Made by a program: the position numbers and the translations under genes
The notes under the pieces: model-generated
The model's input: only the letters and a program-made list of their open reading frames with translations
Told to the model about the DNA's origin: nothing
Database searches by the model: none
Assembly (NCBI GenBank): GCA_045542415.1
Contig: JAZQKZ010000018.1
Span: forward strand, 45,487-109,486
Direction of reading: 5' to 3'
DNA from: UMGS1958 sp045542415
GTDB lineage: Bacteria; Bacillota; Clostridia; UBA1381
DNA: 64,000 nucleotides
Shown: positions 34,204-43,046 of the stretch, in pieces
Position numbering within the stretch: position 1 is the first letter of the stretch
Layout of the letters: each line of letters starts with the position of its first letter

Positions 34204-36627
34204 TTACTTCTTAACGGCATCCATTCTTGCCTTTAAGTTTTTAACTAAATTCTCGTTAAGTCTCAAACCATCACGCTCCATATCCATAGCTACCGCTGCC
34301 GCCTGACGTAATAAATCAGCAGCCTTTTCTTTATTATGAAGCTTATCCATATAGATTGACGCACAAGCTACAAGATTTCCTGTATATGCCTCGGACGGAA
34401 GTACAATATCAATTACATTAAGCTCCTTTAAAGCATTTAATGCACTCTCGATCTTCAATGCACCGCCTCTGAAATCATTCTTCTTTATAAGCTCATCAGC
34501 TGACTGAAGACTCGCAATCTCTGCCTTTGCTTTCTCTATAAGCTGTGAATCATACATCTGTAATGCGTCCTTATCCTTTGCAATTGCATACATCTTTCTG
34601 ATTCTTCTTCTCATCAGCATAAGTCCGGGCTGTGTAAGCTTCTTGCCTTCTACAATATCCGCTGCTTTTTTGATTGATTCAAGAGCCTCTTCTGTATTGC
34701 CTGACTTTCCTATTGCCACTGATCTGTTCATATACGCCGATGCAAGCTCGCCGTAAAGCTTTTCATTTTCATTTATACCGTCAATTCCCTCAAGAATTGC
34801 AATTGCCTCATCATAACCGGCTCTCGCCTCATCCAGCCTGCCAAGCTCTGTACATGCAGATGACCTTCTTGCATTGTCCGCTGCAATCACAAGTCTCTTG
34901 CTCCATTCCGGACTTTCCTTGTATGAAGTACGCAACTCCACAACCTTGTCATAATTAGCAAGTGCCTCCTCATGCTTGCCGGTTGTAAAGAAAAGATTTG
35001 CCTGAAGCGTAAGCATTGAGCAGACTATATCAACTACCTTTTCATCATCACCTGCAACCTCCATGAGATTGAGTCCCTTATCGACAAGAAGCTTCATCAT
35101 CGCTTCATTTCTTTCACGCAGGAACAGCTGTGCTACCTCATGTATCATATTAAGGTAGAGATGCATATTTTCCTTATTATTCTGACTGTATATCTGATGC
35201 TCGCAGACTCCTATGCTGAAGTTAACATAGTTAATCATTGCCGCATTATCGCCCATTTTTGAAAGCTGTAATGACTGCTGCTGACAGAACTTAAGCCACT
35301 TCTTCGCACACGCTCCTGTATTATCATTTATACATATTGTATGTGCAAGCTGTGCCGCCGAACGGTATCTCTGCGGAAAATCCTCCGGTGCCTTAAACGC
35401 CTTGTTGTGAACAAGACCGTCATACAGTGACATAGTAGCCGCCATTGCATCGATTGCTCCCTCTGCCTCACCTGCATTTGCAAGTGCTGCACCCATGAGC
35501 GTCCATACATTTGTTAAATCTATAATAGTCTGTATTTTATTGTATTTCTGCAGATACTTTGATAACGATTCTACAGACTGCTGTGCCCACGCTGCGGCAC
35601 CCTCAAAGTTCTTGCCGTTGAACTCAATTCTTGCGAATGCAAAGTATGTTATACCCATATCTCTTACACATTCATCAGCTATAAGCACGGCCTGCTTTTC
35701 TTCAAGCTCTTCATTAAACTTTCCGCCCTCTGCTATATCTTTTTGAATACGACGGAATATTTCCATAGCCTCGTCATAGAGGTCACCTGCTTCTTCAGGA
35801 TTTGTCTGTTCCAATGCAACTGCATTTTTTGATATTGCAATTGCTTCGTCACGAAGCTTTTCGGGATTGTATTTTTCTCCGTTCTTTACAGCCTCCCACA
35901 CCGGAGTTTCTGCCTTAGTTACATTTACCGGAGCCTGCACCGGCACCTTAATATCCTCCTCCGGCTCCTCAACGCTCTCCGGCTCAACCGGCTGTGCATT
36001 TGCCTTTTGCATATCGGCAGCTATAACAAGCTTTAAATCCTCCGCTATTCTGTTTGCAAGTCTGTTTGCACTCTCTGCTGTCGGATAGCCGTTTTCTGTT
36101 TCAAGGGCATAGCTGTGTATTTCTATTCCCTCTGCCGCCTTTAAAATGCTCTTGAGCTTTTTAACCTTTCTGCCCTCACCGAAGCCGCTGAGATAATTTT
36201 TGTAGATATCCCCTGCAAGCTGCTTTTTCGCAAACGGCTCACGGAAGTAAAATAATGACTTGCTCTTGTCCGCAAGAGCTGCATATAATATTTCAATCTC
36301 AGCTACACTTTTGCCGGTAACGTTATCGTCAACATGCAGACCTACCTTTTCAAGGAAGCCATCTGTTACATCAGACGGCGGTATATCTCCGTACTTTTCT
36401 CCCAAAAGAGATACAAAGTAGGTATCTCCCTTTTTCAACTCACGGAAACAGCTTTTAAGCTCCTTTCGGCAGCCCTCATCATCAGAAGTATCCGTAAAGC
36501 CCGCCAAAACAGCCTCTTCATCATACTCCTTTAAAAATTCATTAACAGCGGGGATTGTGATATTCTTAATTGCCTCATACTCCGTCTGCATATCAATTAC
36601 AGTTCCCGTCAAATAAATTGTTTTCAT
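34204..36627 (-). CDS. DUF4062-like N-terminus fused to a long TPR array
   Basis: About 807 residues. The first 165 or so residues match the DUF4062 layout: YLTGTVIDMQTEYEAIKN (strand followed by DMQ-E), a Cys-Arg-x-Glu-rich stretch, YFVSLLGEKYGDIPP, VAEIEILYAALADKSKSLFYFRE. A Pro/Glu-rich linker (about 215-245) and 12 or more TPR-like helical repeats (about 265-800; e.g. YGELASAYMNRSVAIGKSGNTEEALESIKKA) follow. No NTPase lies between them, unlike many DUF4062-NACHT proteins. No signal peptide. The gene follows the histidine kinase by about 40 bp with no terminator, so it is likely in the two-component operon. Start uncertain: ATG 36639 or 36627. Function unknown. Confidence 0.75.
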   Translation of the reverse strand: MKTIYLTGTVIDMQTEYEAIKNITIPAVNEFLKEYDEEAVLAGFTDTSDDEGCRKELKSCFRELKKGDTYFVSLLGEKYGDIPPSDVTDGFLEKVGLHVDDNVTGKSVAEIEILYAALADKSKSLFYFREPFAKKQLAGDIYKNYLSGFGEGRKVKKLKSILKAAEGIEIHSYALETENGYPTAESANRLANRIAEDLKLVIAADMQKANAQPVEPESVEEPEEDIKVPVQAPVNVTKAETPVWEAVKNGEKYNPEKLRDEAIAISKNAVALEQTNPEEAGDLYDEAMEIFRRIQKDIAEGGKFNEELEEKQAVLIADECVRDMGITYFAFARIEFNGKNFEGAAAWAQQSVESLSKYLQKYNKIQTIIDLTNVWTLMGAALANAGEAEGAIDAMAATMSLYDGLVHNKAFKAPEDFPQRYRSAAQLAHTICINDNTGACAKKWLKFCQQQSLQLSKMGDNAAMINYVNFSIGVCEHQIYSQNNKENMHLYLNMIHEVAQLFLRERNEAMMKLLVDKGLNLMEVAGDDEKVVDIVCSMLTLQANLFFTTGKHEEALANYDKVVELRTSYKESPEWSKRLVIAADNARRSSACTELGRLDEARAGYDEAIAILEGIDGINENEKLYGELASAYMNRSVAIGKSGNTEEALESIKKAADIVEGKKLTQPGLMLMRRRIRKMYAIAKDKDALQMYDSQLIEKAKAEIASLQSADELIKKNDFRGGALKIESALNALKELNVIDIVLPSEAYTGNLVACASIYMDKLHNKEKAADLLRQAAAVAMDMERDGLRLNENLVKNLKARMDAVKK

Positions 36628-36670
36628 CCTTTTTACCATTCCTTTGTTTATATATTTTACTCATCACAAA

Positions 36671-38125
36671 TCATGACGGCTCAAGCGTAAACGTAAATTT
36701 GGTATAGCGTACGTCCGCACCCTCTTTTGCTTTTACACTCTCTACCCATATACTTTGTTTATGAAGTGTGAGTATATTCTTAACCAACGACAGTCCCAAA
36801 CCTGCACCGCTTCGATCCTTTCCTCTGGAGCTGTCGGTCTTATAGAAGCGGTTAAATACATTTGATAAATCCTCGCCGGCAATTCCCACTCCGAAATTAC
36901 CTATGCTAACATATACCTTTTTATCCGCTTTCCATGTTTTTATCCCTATTGTAGTATTTGGATAACTAAATTTTATTGCATTATCTATGATATTAATGAG
37001 TACACGCTTGATAGAATCCTTATCTGCAATTACCATCAGCTTTTCTTCTTCGTATTCCTCATCAAAATCCTCTTCGCCGTCATCATTAAAGCTTATTTCA
37101 AGATTATGCTCCTCTACCTTACCGTAAAGTCCTATAATTGCAACTCTTACCAGCTCATTAAGGTCAAACTCCTCCATTGTTAGCTGATATTCGCTCGATG
37201 ACATTCTCGACATATCAAGCATATCACTGACAAGCTTTTTAAGCCTGAGCGTTTCATCAAGCACAATCTTAAGATATTTATCACGCTTTTCCTCCGGCAC
37301 TGTACCGTCAAGGATACTCTGAACAAATCCGGCAATACTTGTCATCGGAGTTCTCAGCTCATGAGATACATCTGAAACAAAGCTTGAACGCTGATTTTCC
37401 AGATCCTCTATGCTGTCAGCCATAAAGTTAAAGCTCGATGCAAGCTGTCCTATTTCATCACGGCTTGTAACCTTAACACGTTCATTAAAGTTTCCTGCCG
37501 CTATATCCCTTGCGGCAGTATTTATTGCATTAATTGACCTTGAGAGACTTCTTGACTGAATATATACCAATATACACGCAAGAACTACCGATATAACACA
37601 TGACATAAAGAACTGCCAGAATAAGTCCCAAAAGGTTCCATACATTCTCGGAAGCATTGAATTAAAGAACATTGCACCCACTATATTTCCGTTATAACTC
37701 ATCGGGATGCCCACAGTAAGCACACGTCCGTCATATGCGACTCCGAATCGGCTGATTTTTTCGATTATATTTCCCTTTAAAACCTCATTAAGAAGCTCGT
37801 CCGGTACTGATGAGATAAAATCAACGCTTGATTCTGTTATTTCGCCGGAATTATTGACCATCACTATATCGGCATGCACCATTCTTGACCACAAATCAAG
37901 CTGATGACGGAATACTCGCCTGTCTCTGATATCATTATCTTCTATCTGCATTGATACCGTCATCATCTCAACAGTTTCGGAAAGCTCCATAATGGCATCC
38001 ACATGATGATTTACAGTGTAATTATACATGAAGATACTGAAGGTTCCGCTTACTGTTGTCAGTACTGCAAGAACAATTGCCACATATGTTACAAACAGTC
38101 TTGAAAATATGCTTTTAAAAAACAT
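36671..38125 (-). CDS. Sensor histidine kinase (HAMP, HisKA, HATPase)
   Basis: 484 residues. Two membrane helices (about 10-35 and 170-190) flank a sensor domain of about 130 residues facing outside (Cache/PAS-like); HAMP follows (RSINAINTAARDIAAGNFNERV), then the phosphoacceptor H255 in SDVSHELRTPMTSIAGF, the N box INIIDNAIKFSYPN, FGVGIAGEDLSNVFNRFYK and GAGLGLSLVKNIL. Resembles PhoR/ResE/VicK-type kinases; the signal is unknown. Its start overlaps the end of the response regulator gene by one base. Confidence 0.93.
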   Translation of the reverse strand: MFFKSIFSRLFVTYVAIVLAVLTTVSGTFSIFMYNYTVNHHVDAIMELSETVEMMTVSMQIEDNDIRDRRVFRHQLDLWSRMVHADIVMVNNSGEITESSVDFISSVPDELLNEVLKGNIIEKISRFGVAYDGRVLTVGIPMSYNGNIVGAMFFNSMLPRMYGTFWDLFWQFFMSCVISVVLACILVYIQSRSLSRSINAINTAARDIAAGNFNERVKVTSRDEIGQLASSFNFMADSIEDLENQRSSFVSDVSHELRTPMTSIAGFVQSILDGTVPEEKRDKYLKIVLDETLRLKKLVSDMLDMSRMSSSEYQLTMEEFDLNELVRVAIIGLYGKVEEHNLEISFNDDGEEDFDEEYEEEKLMVIADKDSIKRVLINIIDNAIKFSYPNTTIGIKTWKADKKVYVSIGNFGVGIAGEDLSNVFNRFYKTDSSRGKDRSGAGLGLSLVKNILTLHKQSIWVESVKAKEGADVRYTKFTFTLEPS

Positions 38126-38811
38126 CAGCGTACCTCAAATTTATAGCCGATACGGTGCACTGTTTTAATCTTCCAGTTAACATCAAGTCCCTCAATCTTT
38201 TGTCTTAATCTTTTGATATGAACATCTACAGTTCTTGAATCTCCGCTGAAATCAAAATTCCACACTTCACTTAAAAGCTGTTCTCTTGTAAACACCTTAT
38301 TCGGATGCGATGCAAGGAAATAAAGCAATTCAAGCTCTTTTGGCGGCACCTCAACCGGCTGACCGTCCAGATAAAGCTCATAGTTTGAAATATTGATGTT
38401 GAGCTTCGGAAATACTACTTCCATTTCCGCACTTGTTTCCTTTGCTTCGCTTCTTCTAAGCACCGCTTTTACTCTTGCTATAAGCTCCTTTACATCAAAC
38501 GGCTTTACCATATAATCGTCTGCTCCGAGCTCAAGACCCAAAACCTTATCAAAGGTCTCACCCTTAGCCGTAAGCATAATTATCGGAATATTACTTACAC
38601 GTCTTATCTCACGGCAAACCTGCCATCCGTCCATTTTGGGCATCATTACATCAAGAATAACAATGGACGGAGCTTCGCTTTTAAACAGCTCTACTGCCTT
38701 TTCTCCGTCATTTGCACTACAGGTCATAAAACCGTCTTTTACCAGATTAATTCTTATAAGCTCTACGATATTTTCATCATCATCGACTATCAAAACCTTG
38801 TTATTAAGCAT
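38125..38811 (-). CDS. OmpR-family response regulator
   Basis: 228 residues. Receiver domain with acidic pocket D10-D12 and phosphoacceptor D54 (IVILDVMMPKMDGW), TAKGETFD and K of DYMVKPFD; C-terminal winged helix (PPKELELLYFLASHPNKVFTREQLLSEVWNFDFSGDSRTVDVHIKRLR). Pairs with the adjacent kinase. GAGAGGA before the ATG. Probable targets cannot be told from sequence; the DUF4062-TPR gene is downstream in the same transcript. Confidence 0.95.
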   Translation of the reverse strand: MLNNKVLIVDDDENIVELIRINLVKDGFMTCSANDGEKAVELFKSEAPSIVILDVMMPKMDGWQVCREIRRVSNIPIIMLTAKGETFDKVLGLELGADDYMVKPFDVKELIARVKAVLRRSEAKETSAEMEVVFPKLNINISNYELYLDGQPVEVPPKELELLYFLASHPNKVFTREQLLSEVWNFDFSGDSRTVDVHIKRLRQKIEGLDVNWKIKTVHRIGYKFEVR

Positions 38812-38900
38812 TTTATCCTCTCTCCTTCCGAAATCCCAATCTGACTATGTTACTAATTTCTTTTGTATGCAAAACAAAATGCCTATTACTATGCATTATA

Positions 38901-38929
38901 ATTATAGCAGAATTGTGCAAAAATTTCAA
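38901..38929 (-). promoter_or_regulatory. Sigma-A promoter of the two-component operon
   Basis: Minus strand TTGAAA, 17-bp spacer, TATAAT, about 90 bp before the regulator start. The rest of the 300-bp gap (38,930-39,044) is AT-rich without another feature. Confidence 0.75.
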
Positions 38930-39044
38930 GAGCTTTTTTATAGATATATCCAAAGCCAATTATTTTTTTCATTTTGTTCATATCTTTTTAACTGTATCTT
39001 TATAAATTTCACAATAAAATCCACATCCAACGAGAAGTTGATAC

Positions 39045-39080
39045 AAAAAAACTCCGATTTTGCATACGCTTCATCGGAGT
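39045..39080 (-). terminator. Terminator of the SLH-protein gene
   Basis: 8-bp stem ACTCCGAT/ATCGGAGT with a 14-base loop, then seven T on the minus strand. Confidence 0.85.
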
Positions 39081-39114
39081 TTCATTATTATTTACCATTA
39101 AACAAAAAGCTGTT

Positions 39115-40395
39115 TTATTTTGCTATACTATAGCAATTTGCCACCAATGCAATTGCTTCTTTCCGCGAAAGACCTACGTCAGGTCCGAAAGTATTCTTAA
39201 ATATACCTTCCATCACGCCTATTGCCTTTATCCTGTATATATAATCCTGTGCCCAGTGCCCACTGTCAGCTCCCAAATCATCAAACACCTCCACAAATGA
39301 ATAATCATCCGGAATTTCAACTCCAAGCTCAGTCATTGTTTTATAAATCACATATGCTGCCTCGCCTCTTGTAACATTCCCCTCCGGTCTGAATCTTGCA
39401 TCATCATAACCGCTGATAACACCCAACGACACTGCTTTTAAAACATCTTCATCATCTGTATCCAGAAATACAATATCTTCCACCTGAATCGGCTCATTCT
39501 TTATCTTTTCATATATCCTTACAACCAACGAACACAGTTCGCCGCGTGTAATCTCCTCCGATATTACCTTACCTTTAAATTTCTCCGGTATAAGTCCGCT
39601 TTCATTCATATTCCTGACCAACAGACTCATTTCGTCAAAAGCTATTACTTTATTACCAATTTTACCGGTCTCACATCCGAACAGTCCGGCAATCATTCTA
39701 AACGATACTATTACAGTACCGTTTTCTATAGTGGGAAACGCGTCCATTTCCTGCCACTCACCGTCATAAAAGCCTGTGATATTATCTATAACTCCACCGT
39801 AAAAATGCTCGTCAGAGTAAATGAGCAACGTCTGTGCTTCTGCGTCCCATTCAACGCTCAATTCAAGTATTTCTGAAATATCGCGTGCCGATAAATAAAT
39901 TTCGCCATCAATTTCATATATCGGATGATACAGCGTATGCTCTGCCCCGTTTTTATATGCACTGCTATTTTCGGATGACAGCAATATATATGCTATTTCT
40001 TCATCCGTAAATGCCCTGATTATCTTTTCACCCTTTAAATATATTTCTTCTGCCTGCGGCTCTGTCTCTTGCCATGCAAGCACCTTTACCGTATTTGCAT
40101 ATACAAAATCCATACTTGAAAGCGCAACTGCAAACTGTGCCGTTTCTCCTTTATCTATATCCGCTTCACCATACTTTTTCACCTTTTCTAATCTGCCGCT
40201 ACTATCATAAAAACACACACGCAGTGAAACACCTGACGTATTCTCATCACTTACATTTTCAAGGGATATTGTCCAGCTGTCACCGCTACCGCGTTCTGCA
40301 CTCATTTCCAAAGGCATTTGAGCTGATACAGGTGCTATTGACAATATGCCCGTCAACATCACCAATATCAAAATCATCAACATTCTTTTTTTCAT
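39115..40395 (-). CDS. Secreted SLH-domain protein with copper-amine-oxidase-like middle domain
   Basis: 426 residues. Signal peptide about 1-25 (ends SIAPVSAQ). About 60-115: small beta module VCFYDSSGRLEKVKKYG ... TVKVLAWQETEPQA, shared with two other secreted proteins here. About 135-265: copper-amine-oxidase-N-like region (YLSARDISEILELSVEWDAE, VIVSFRMIAGLFG). About 285-425: SLH repeats (EITRGELCSLVVRIYEKI, AVSLGVISGYDDARFRPEGNVTRGEAAYVIYKTM, IGVMEGIFKNTFGPDVGLSRKEAIALVANCY). SLH domains attach proteins to pyruvylated cell-wall polymers, so this is a surface-bound protein; substrate or partner unknown. Confidence 0.88.
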   Translation of the reverse strand: MKKRMLMILILVMLTGILSIAPVSAQMPLEMSAERGSGDSWTISLENVSDENTSGVSLRVCFYDSSGRLEKVKKYGEADIDKGETAQFAVALSSMDFVYANTVKVLAWQETEPQAEEIYLKGEKIIRAFTDEEIAYILLSSENSSAYKNGAEHTLYHPIYEIDGEIYLSARDISEILELSVEWDAEAQTLLIYSDEHFYGGVIDNITGFYDGEWQEMDAFPTIENGTVIVSFRMIAGLFGCETGKIGNKVIAFDEMSLLVRNMNESGLIPEKFKGKVISEEITRGELCSLVVRIYEKIKNEPIQVEDIVFLDTDDEDVLKAVSLGVISGYDDARFRPEGNVTRGEAAYVIYKTMTELGVEIPDDYSFVEVFDDLGADSGHWAQDYIYRIKAIGVMEGIFKNTFGPDVGLSRKEAIALVANCYSIAK

Positions 40396-40430
40396 TACCC
40401 TTTCCCTCCTCGATTTATCCCGTATTCACT

Positions 40431-40456
40431 AAAAGGTACGTCAATGCGTACCTTTT
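40431..40456 (-). terminator. Terminator of the BMC shell gene
   Basis: Stem AAAAGGTACG/CGTACCTTTT with a CATTGA loop on the minus strand, just after the stop at 40460; followed by AGTG, so the tail is weak. Confidence 0.7.
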
Positions 40457-40459
40457 ACT

Positions 40460-41167
40460 CTACATTATATACGGTTCTGTTACCGGTTTTGCTTCGCTCC
40501 CCAGACTCTTAAGTAATTTAAGTCCTGCATGCTTTGCTTCAACTACACTTCTCTTCACTGCCGAGCTTGTACCCGTAAAAACAACAATCACCTCATTTGA
40601 GTGGCTTGTTCCGTCTGACGGACGCAGGGTTTTTATCAGCCTTATATCCGCCGCTTTCATTGCAATATCTGCAATCACCATTCCTATAGGTGCAGGAGAC
40701 GCACATACAAATCCAAACGCCTCGCCGTCAGGTATATCAAAAAAACTGCTGATTGCTTCACCGCTTCTTGCACTGTACTGAAATTCCAGATGCCCTGCTT
40801 CACTTATCCATATTTCTCCGCAGTTTTTATCTATAAGCTCTACTGCAAGCTCAGTTGCACGGCGTACATCGGAGGTATCCTCGCTGCCGATTATTATAAA
40901 GTTGCCGTGTCCTCCCCACCCCTTTGTATCTCTCGGTATTTCAATTGACACAAGCTCTGCCGAGGTTGCCTTTAACGCATCATCAACAGCCTTTATCTGT
41001 GCCGCCGCTCCCGTTCTTGAACCGATAAGACCTACCGAATGAAAGCGTTCGGGAATATTCATTTGTCTCCTCAACTCGTCATCCACATTTGAAATGACAA
41101 GTCCTATCGTATCACACGGTGCAGTTCCGACAAACTGCTCCATGCCGGGATTATATGTATTATCCAT
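40460..41167 (-). CDS. Bacterial microcompartment trimeric shell protein, PduB-like (BMC-T)
   Basis: 235 residues with two fused BMC folds: about 12-105 (FVGTAPCDTIGLVISNVDDEL, SVGLIGSRTGAAAQIKAVDDALKAT, EIPRDTKGWGGHGNFIIIG) and about 110-225 (DVRRATELAVELIDKNCGEIWISEAGHLEFQYSARSG, FGFVCASPAPIGMVIADIAMKAA, GTSHSNEVIVVFTG). This matches the PduB/EtuB shell trimer whose central pore passes small molecules. It lacks the longer N-terminal extension of PduB. No enzyme or other shell gene is near; it is monocistronic behind a perfect consensus promoter, so either the rest is elsewhere or the protein has a lone role. Confidence 0.9.
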   Translation of the reverse strand: MDNTYNPGMEQFVGTAPCDTIGLVISNVDDELRRQMNIPERFHSVGLIGSRTGAAAQIKAVDDALKATSAELVSIEIPRDTKGWGGHGNFIIIGSEDTSDVRRATELAVELIDKNCGEIWISEAGHLEFQYSARSGEAISSFFDIPDGEAFGFVCASPAPIGMVIADIAMKAADIRLIKTLRPSDGTSHSNEVIVVFTGTSSAVKRSVVEAKHAGLKLLKSLGSEAKPVTEPYIM

Positions 41168-41197
41168 TGTTTTTTTCCTTTTTCATATTATATATTG

Positions 41198-41226
41198 ATT
41201 ATAACCCATATTCTTCACTTTGTCAA
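41198..41226 (-). promoter_or_regulatory. Consensus sigma-A promoter of the BMC shell gene
   Basis: Minus strand TTGACA, 17-bp spacer, TATAAT. Both hexamers are perfect, so strong expression is expected. The stretch 41,227-41,426 to its right is T-rich with no gene seen. Confidence 0.9.
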
Positions 41227-41426
41227 GACTTCTGCTTCTCTCCCGAAAATCCGCTCTGCATTTTCCGACATTTTTCTGCCTGCTGTTTTAGTTGGCTTTC
41301 TCTTACTTTTTACTAACTTTTTTCCTGCCGTCATGCTTTATTTTTCTTATTCACAACCCGAATTTATTGTCTGTTAATAAGTAAATTTAGCTCATTTTAA
41401 TCTTTTTTGTATAACACTTTTACACA

Positions 41427-41473
41427 TTCGACAATCATTTTTGACAGTTTTTTTAAATTTGAAATAGTATAAT
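41427..41473 (+). promoter_or_regulatory. spoIIG-type promoter with Spo0A box
   Basis: TTCGACA (41427-41433) is the reverse complement of the Spo0A box TGTCGAA. It is followed by TTGACA (41441-41446) and TATAAT (41468-41473) with a 21-bp spacer, longer than normal, as is known for the Bacillus spoIIG promoter, which needs Spo0A-P. A second near-match TGTCAAA is at 41480. Confidence 0.75.
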
Positions 41474-41507
41474 TATATCTGTCAAAACAACCTCCGGAGG
41501 AGAGACA

Positions 41508-42272
41508 ATGACAATTTATGCTGATGAGCTTTTTGTGATAAATTTTATCGCATGCTTTGCTTTACTGTATATTTTTGCAGCCGCAAGAGAGCTTGAACGA
41601 AATCCGGTCAGATTATCCCTTGCCGCCGCAATCGGAGCATTTGCGGCAGTAATACGTTTTTGCTGCTTTAATTGTACTCTGTTTATTTTTGGAGACATAG
41701 TAATAGCTCTGATTGCTTTTAAGAGAATAAAGGCTGTTAATATATTTACTTTTATTATCACAAAATATCTTTTATCGGGAATTGCCGTATTTATTTTATC
41801 TCTGTACGGCAAATCAGATGCCATCATAAAAAACGGTATCATTTACGCCGATATAAACGCTGTAGTTTTCGCAGTTATATTCGCAGTCATATATCCCATT
41901 TTTACGCTTGTTGCAAGGCTTTTTAAGGCAAAACGGAAAATATATACCGTACAGATAAGAGTCAACGGAGCAGATACCGTTGTGAGGGCTTTGTATGACA
42001 GCGGAAATCTGCTCAAAAATCCATATGACGGCAGCAGCGTTATAATTGCGGATAAAGACAGTATTCCGTTTGACGAAGCAGGCGGATATATGCTGATTCC
42101 GTTCCGCACATTAGGTAACAGCGGAATGCTAAGAGCATTTCGTGCAGATGAGATTATCTGCTTTGAGAAGAATATCAGCTTAAAAAACATTACAATAGGA
42201 ATAAGTGATACGACATTATCAAAAACAGGCGAATACAGGGCATTAATCGGTCCCGGAATATTTAAGGAGTGA
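41508..42272 (+). CDS. spoIIGA: Pro-sigma-E processing peptidase SpoIIGA
   Basis: 254 residues. Five N-terminal membrane helices (LFVINFIACFALLYIFA through AVVFAVIFAVIYPIFTLVARLF) and a cytosolic aspartic-protease half with the catalytic D164 in ALYDSGNLLKNPYDG and the family motif GYMLIPFRTLGNSGML, ALIGPGIF at the end. Activates SigE in the mother cell after a forespore signal. CCGGAGGAGAG ribosome site. The stop overlaps the sigE gene region; sigE ATG follows 6 bp later. Confidence 0.95.
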   Translation: MTIYADELFVINFIACFALLYIFAAARELERNPVRLSLAAAIGAFAAVIRFCCFNCTLFIFGDIVIALIAFKRIKAVNIFTFIITKYLLSGIAVFILSLYGKSDAIIKNGIIYADINAVVFAVIFAVIYPIFTLVARLFKAKRKIYTVQIRVNGADTVVRALYDSGNLLKNPYDGSSVIIADKDSIPFDEAGGYMLIPFRTLGNSGMLRAFRADEIICFEKNISLKNITIGISDTTLSKTGEYRALIGPGIFKE

Positions 42273-42277
42273 ATAGA

Positions 42278-42985
42278 ATGGAATGGTTCGGAAGGCTTAC
42301 AAAACGATTTTTTAACCATAGTCTTGATGAATATGAGGTTTATTACATAGGTGGCAGCGACACTCTCCCCTCTCCGCTCACCAAAGAGGAAGAGCAGCAG
42401 CTACTGATAAAGCTGGAAGCTGGAGATATGAGTGTAAAATCAACGCTTATTGAACGCAATCTCAGACTTGTTGTATATATCGCACGAAAATTCGAAAATA
42501 CAGGAATTTATGTAGAGGATCTGATTTCAATCGGTACTATCGGACTTATAAAAGCGATAAACACTTTTAAGCCGTCTAAGAATATCAAGCTTGCAACGTA
42601 TGCTTCACGCTGTATTGAGAATGAAATTCTTATGTATTTAAGAAAAAACACCAACACAAGATTTGAGGTTTCGATAGATGAGCCACTAAACGTCGATTGG
42701 GATGGTAACGAGCTGCTTCTTTCCGATATTTTAGGTACAGATAATGACATCATTTATAAAGGTATCGAGGACGAAGTCGATAAAATACTTTTAAACGATG
42801 CTCTTCAAAAGCTCTCATCAAGAGAACGTACTATAATGGAGCTGCGTTTCGGTCTTAAAAACGGCGGAATCGAAATGACGCAAAAGGAGGTTGCCGATTT
42901 TTTAGGCATATCACAATCTTACATATCACGCCTTGAAAAGCGTATTATAGGCAGACTCAAAAAGGAGATTCTGCAAATGAGTTAA
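42278..42985 (+). CDS. sigE: Sporulation sigma factor E
   Basis: 235 residues. Begins with a pro-sequence (MEWFGRLTKRFFNHSLDEYE) ending at the processing site VYYIGGSD (about 21-28), then sigma-70 region 2 (NLRLVVYIARKFENTGIYVEDLISIGTIGLIKAINTF) and region 4 (LSSRERTIMELRFGLKNGG ... SQSYISRLEKRI). Directs early mother-cell transcription. GTG 42269 is in frame, but AAGGAG sits 8 bases before ATG 42278. Confidence 0.97.
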   Translation: MEWFGRLTKRFFNHSLDEYEVYYIGGSDTLPSPLTKEEEQQLLIKLEAGDMSVKSTLIERNLRLVVYIARKFENTGIYVEDLISIGTIGLIKAINTFKPSKNIKLATYASRCIENEILMYLRKNTNTRFEVSIDEPLNVDWDGNELLLSDILGTDNDIIYKGIEDEVDKILLNDALQKLSSRERTIMELRFGLKNGGIEMTQKEVADFLGISQSYISRLEKRIIGRLKKEILQMS

Positions 42986-43046
42986 GTTACTCTTCTTACA
43001 TAGGGACAATATAATATTTTATGTTCCTTGTAAGGAGGTCTTTTTT

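Noticed and set aside
41227..41426. Short open frames in the T-rich gap before spoIIGA
   Set aside because: No ribosome site and strongly T-biased composition.
42986..43046. Forespore (sigma F) promoter before sigG
   Set aside because: GGGACAATAT fits the -10 pattern poorly and no -35 partner was convincing.
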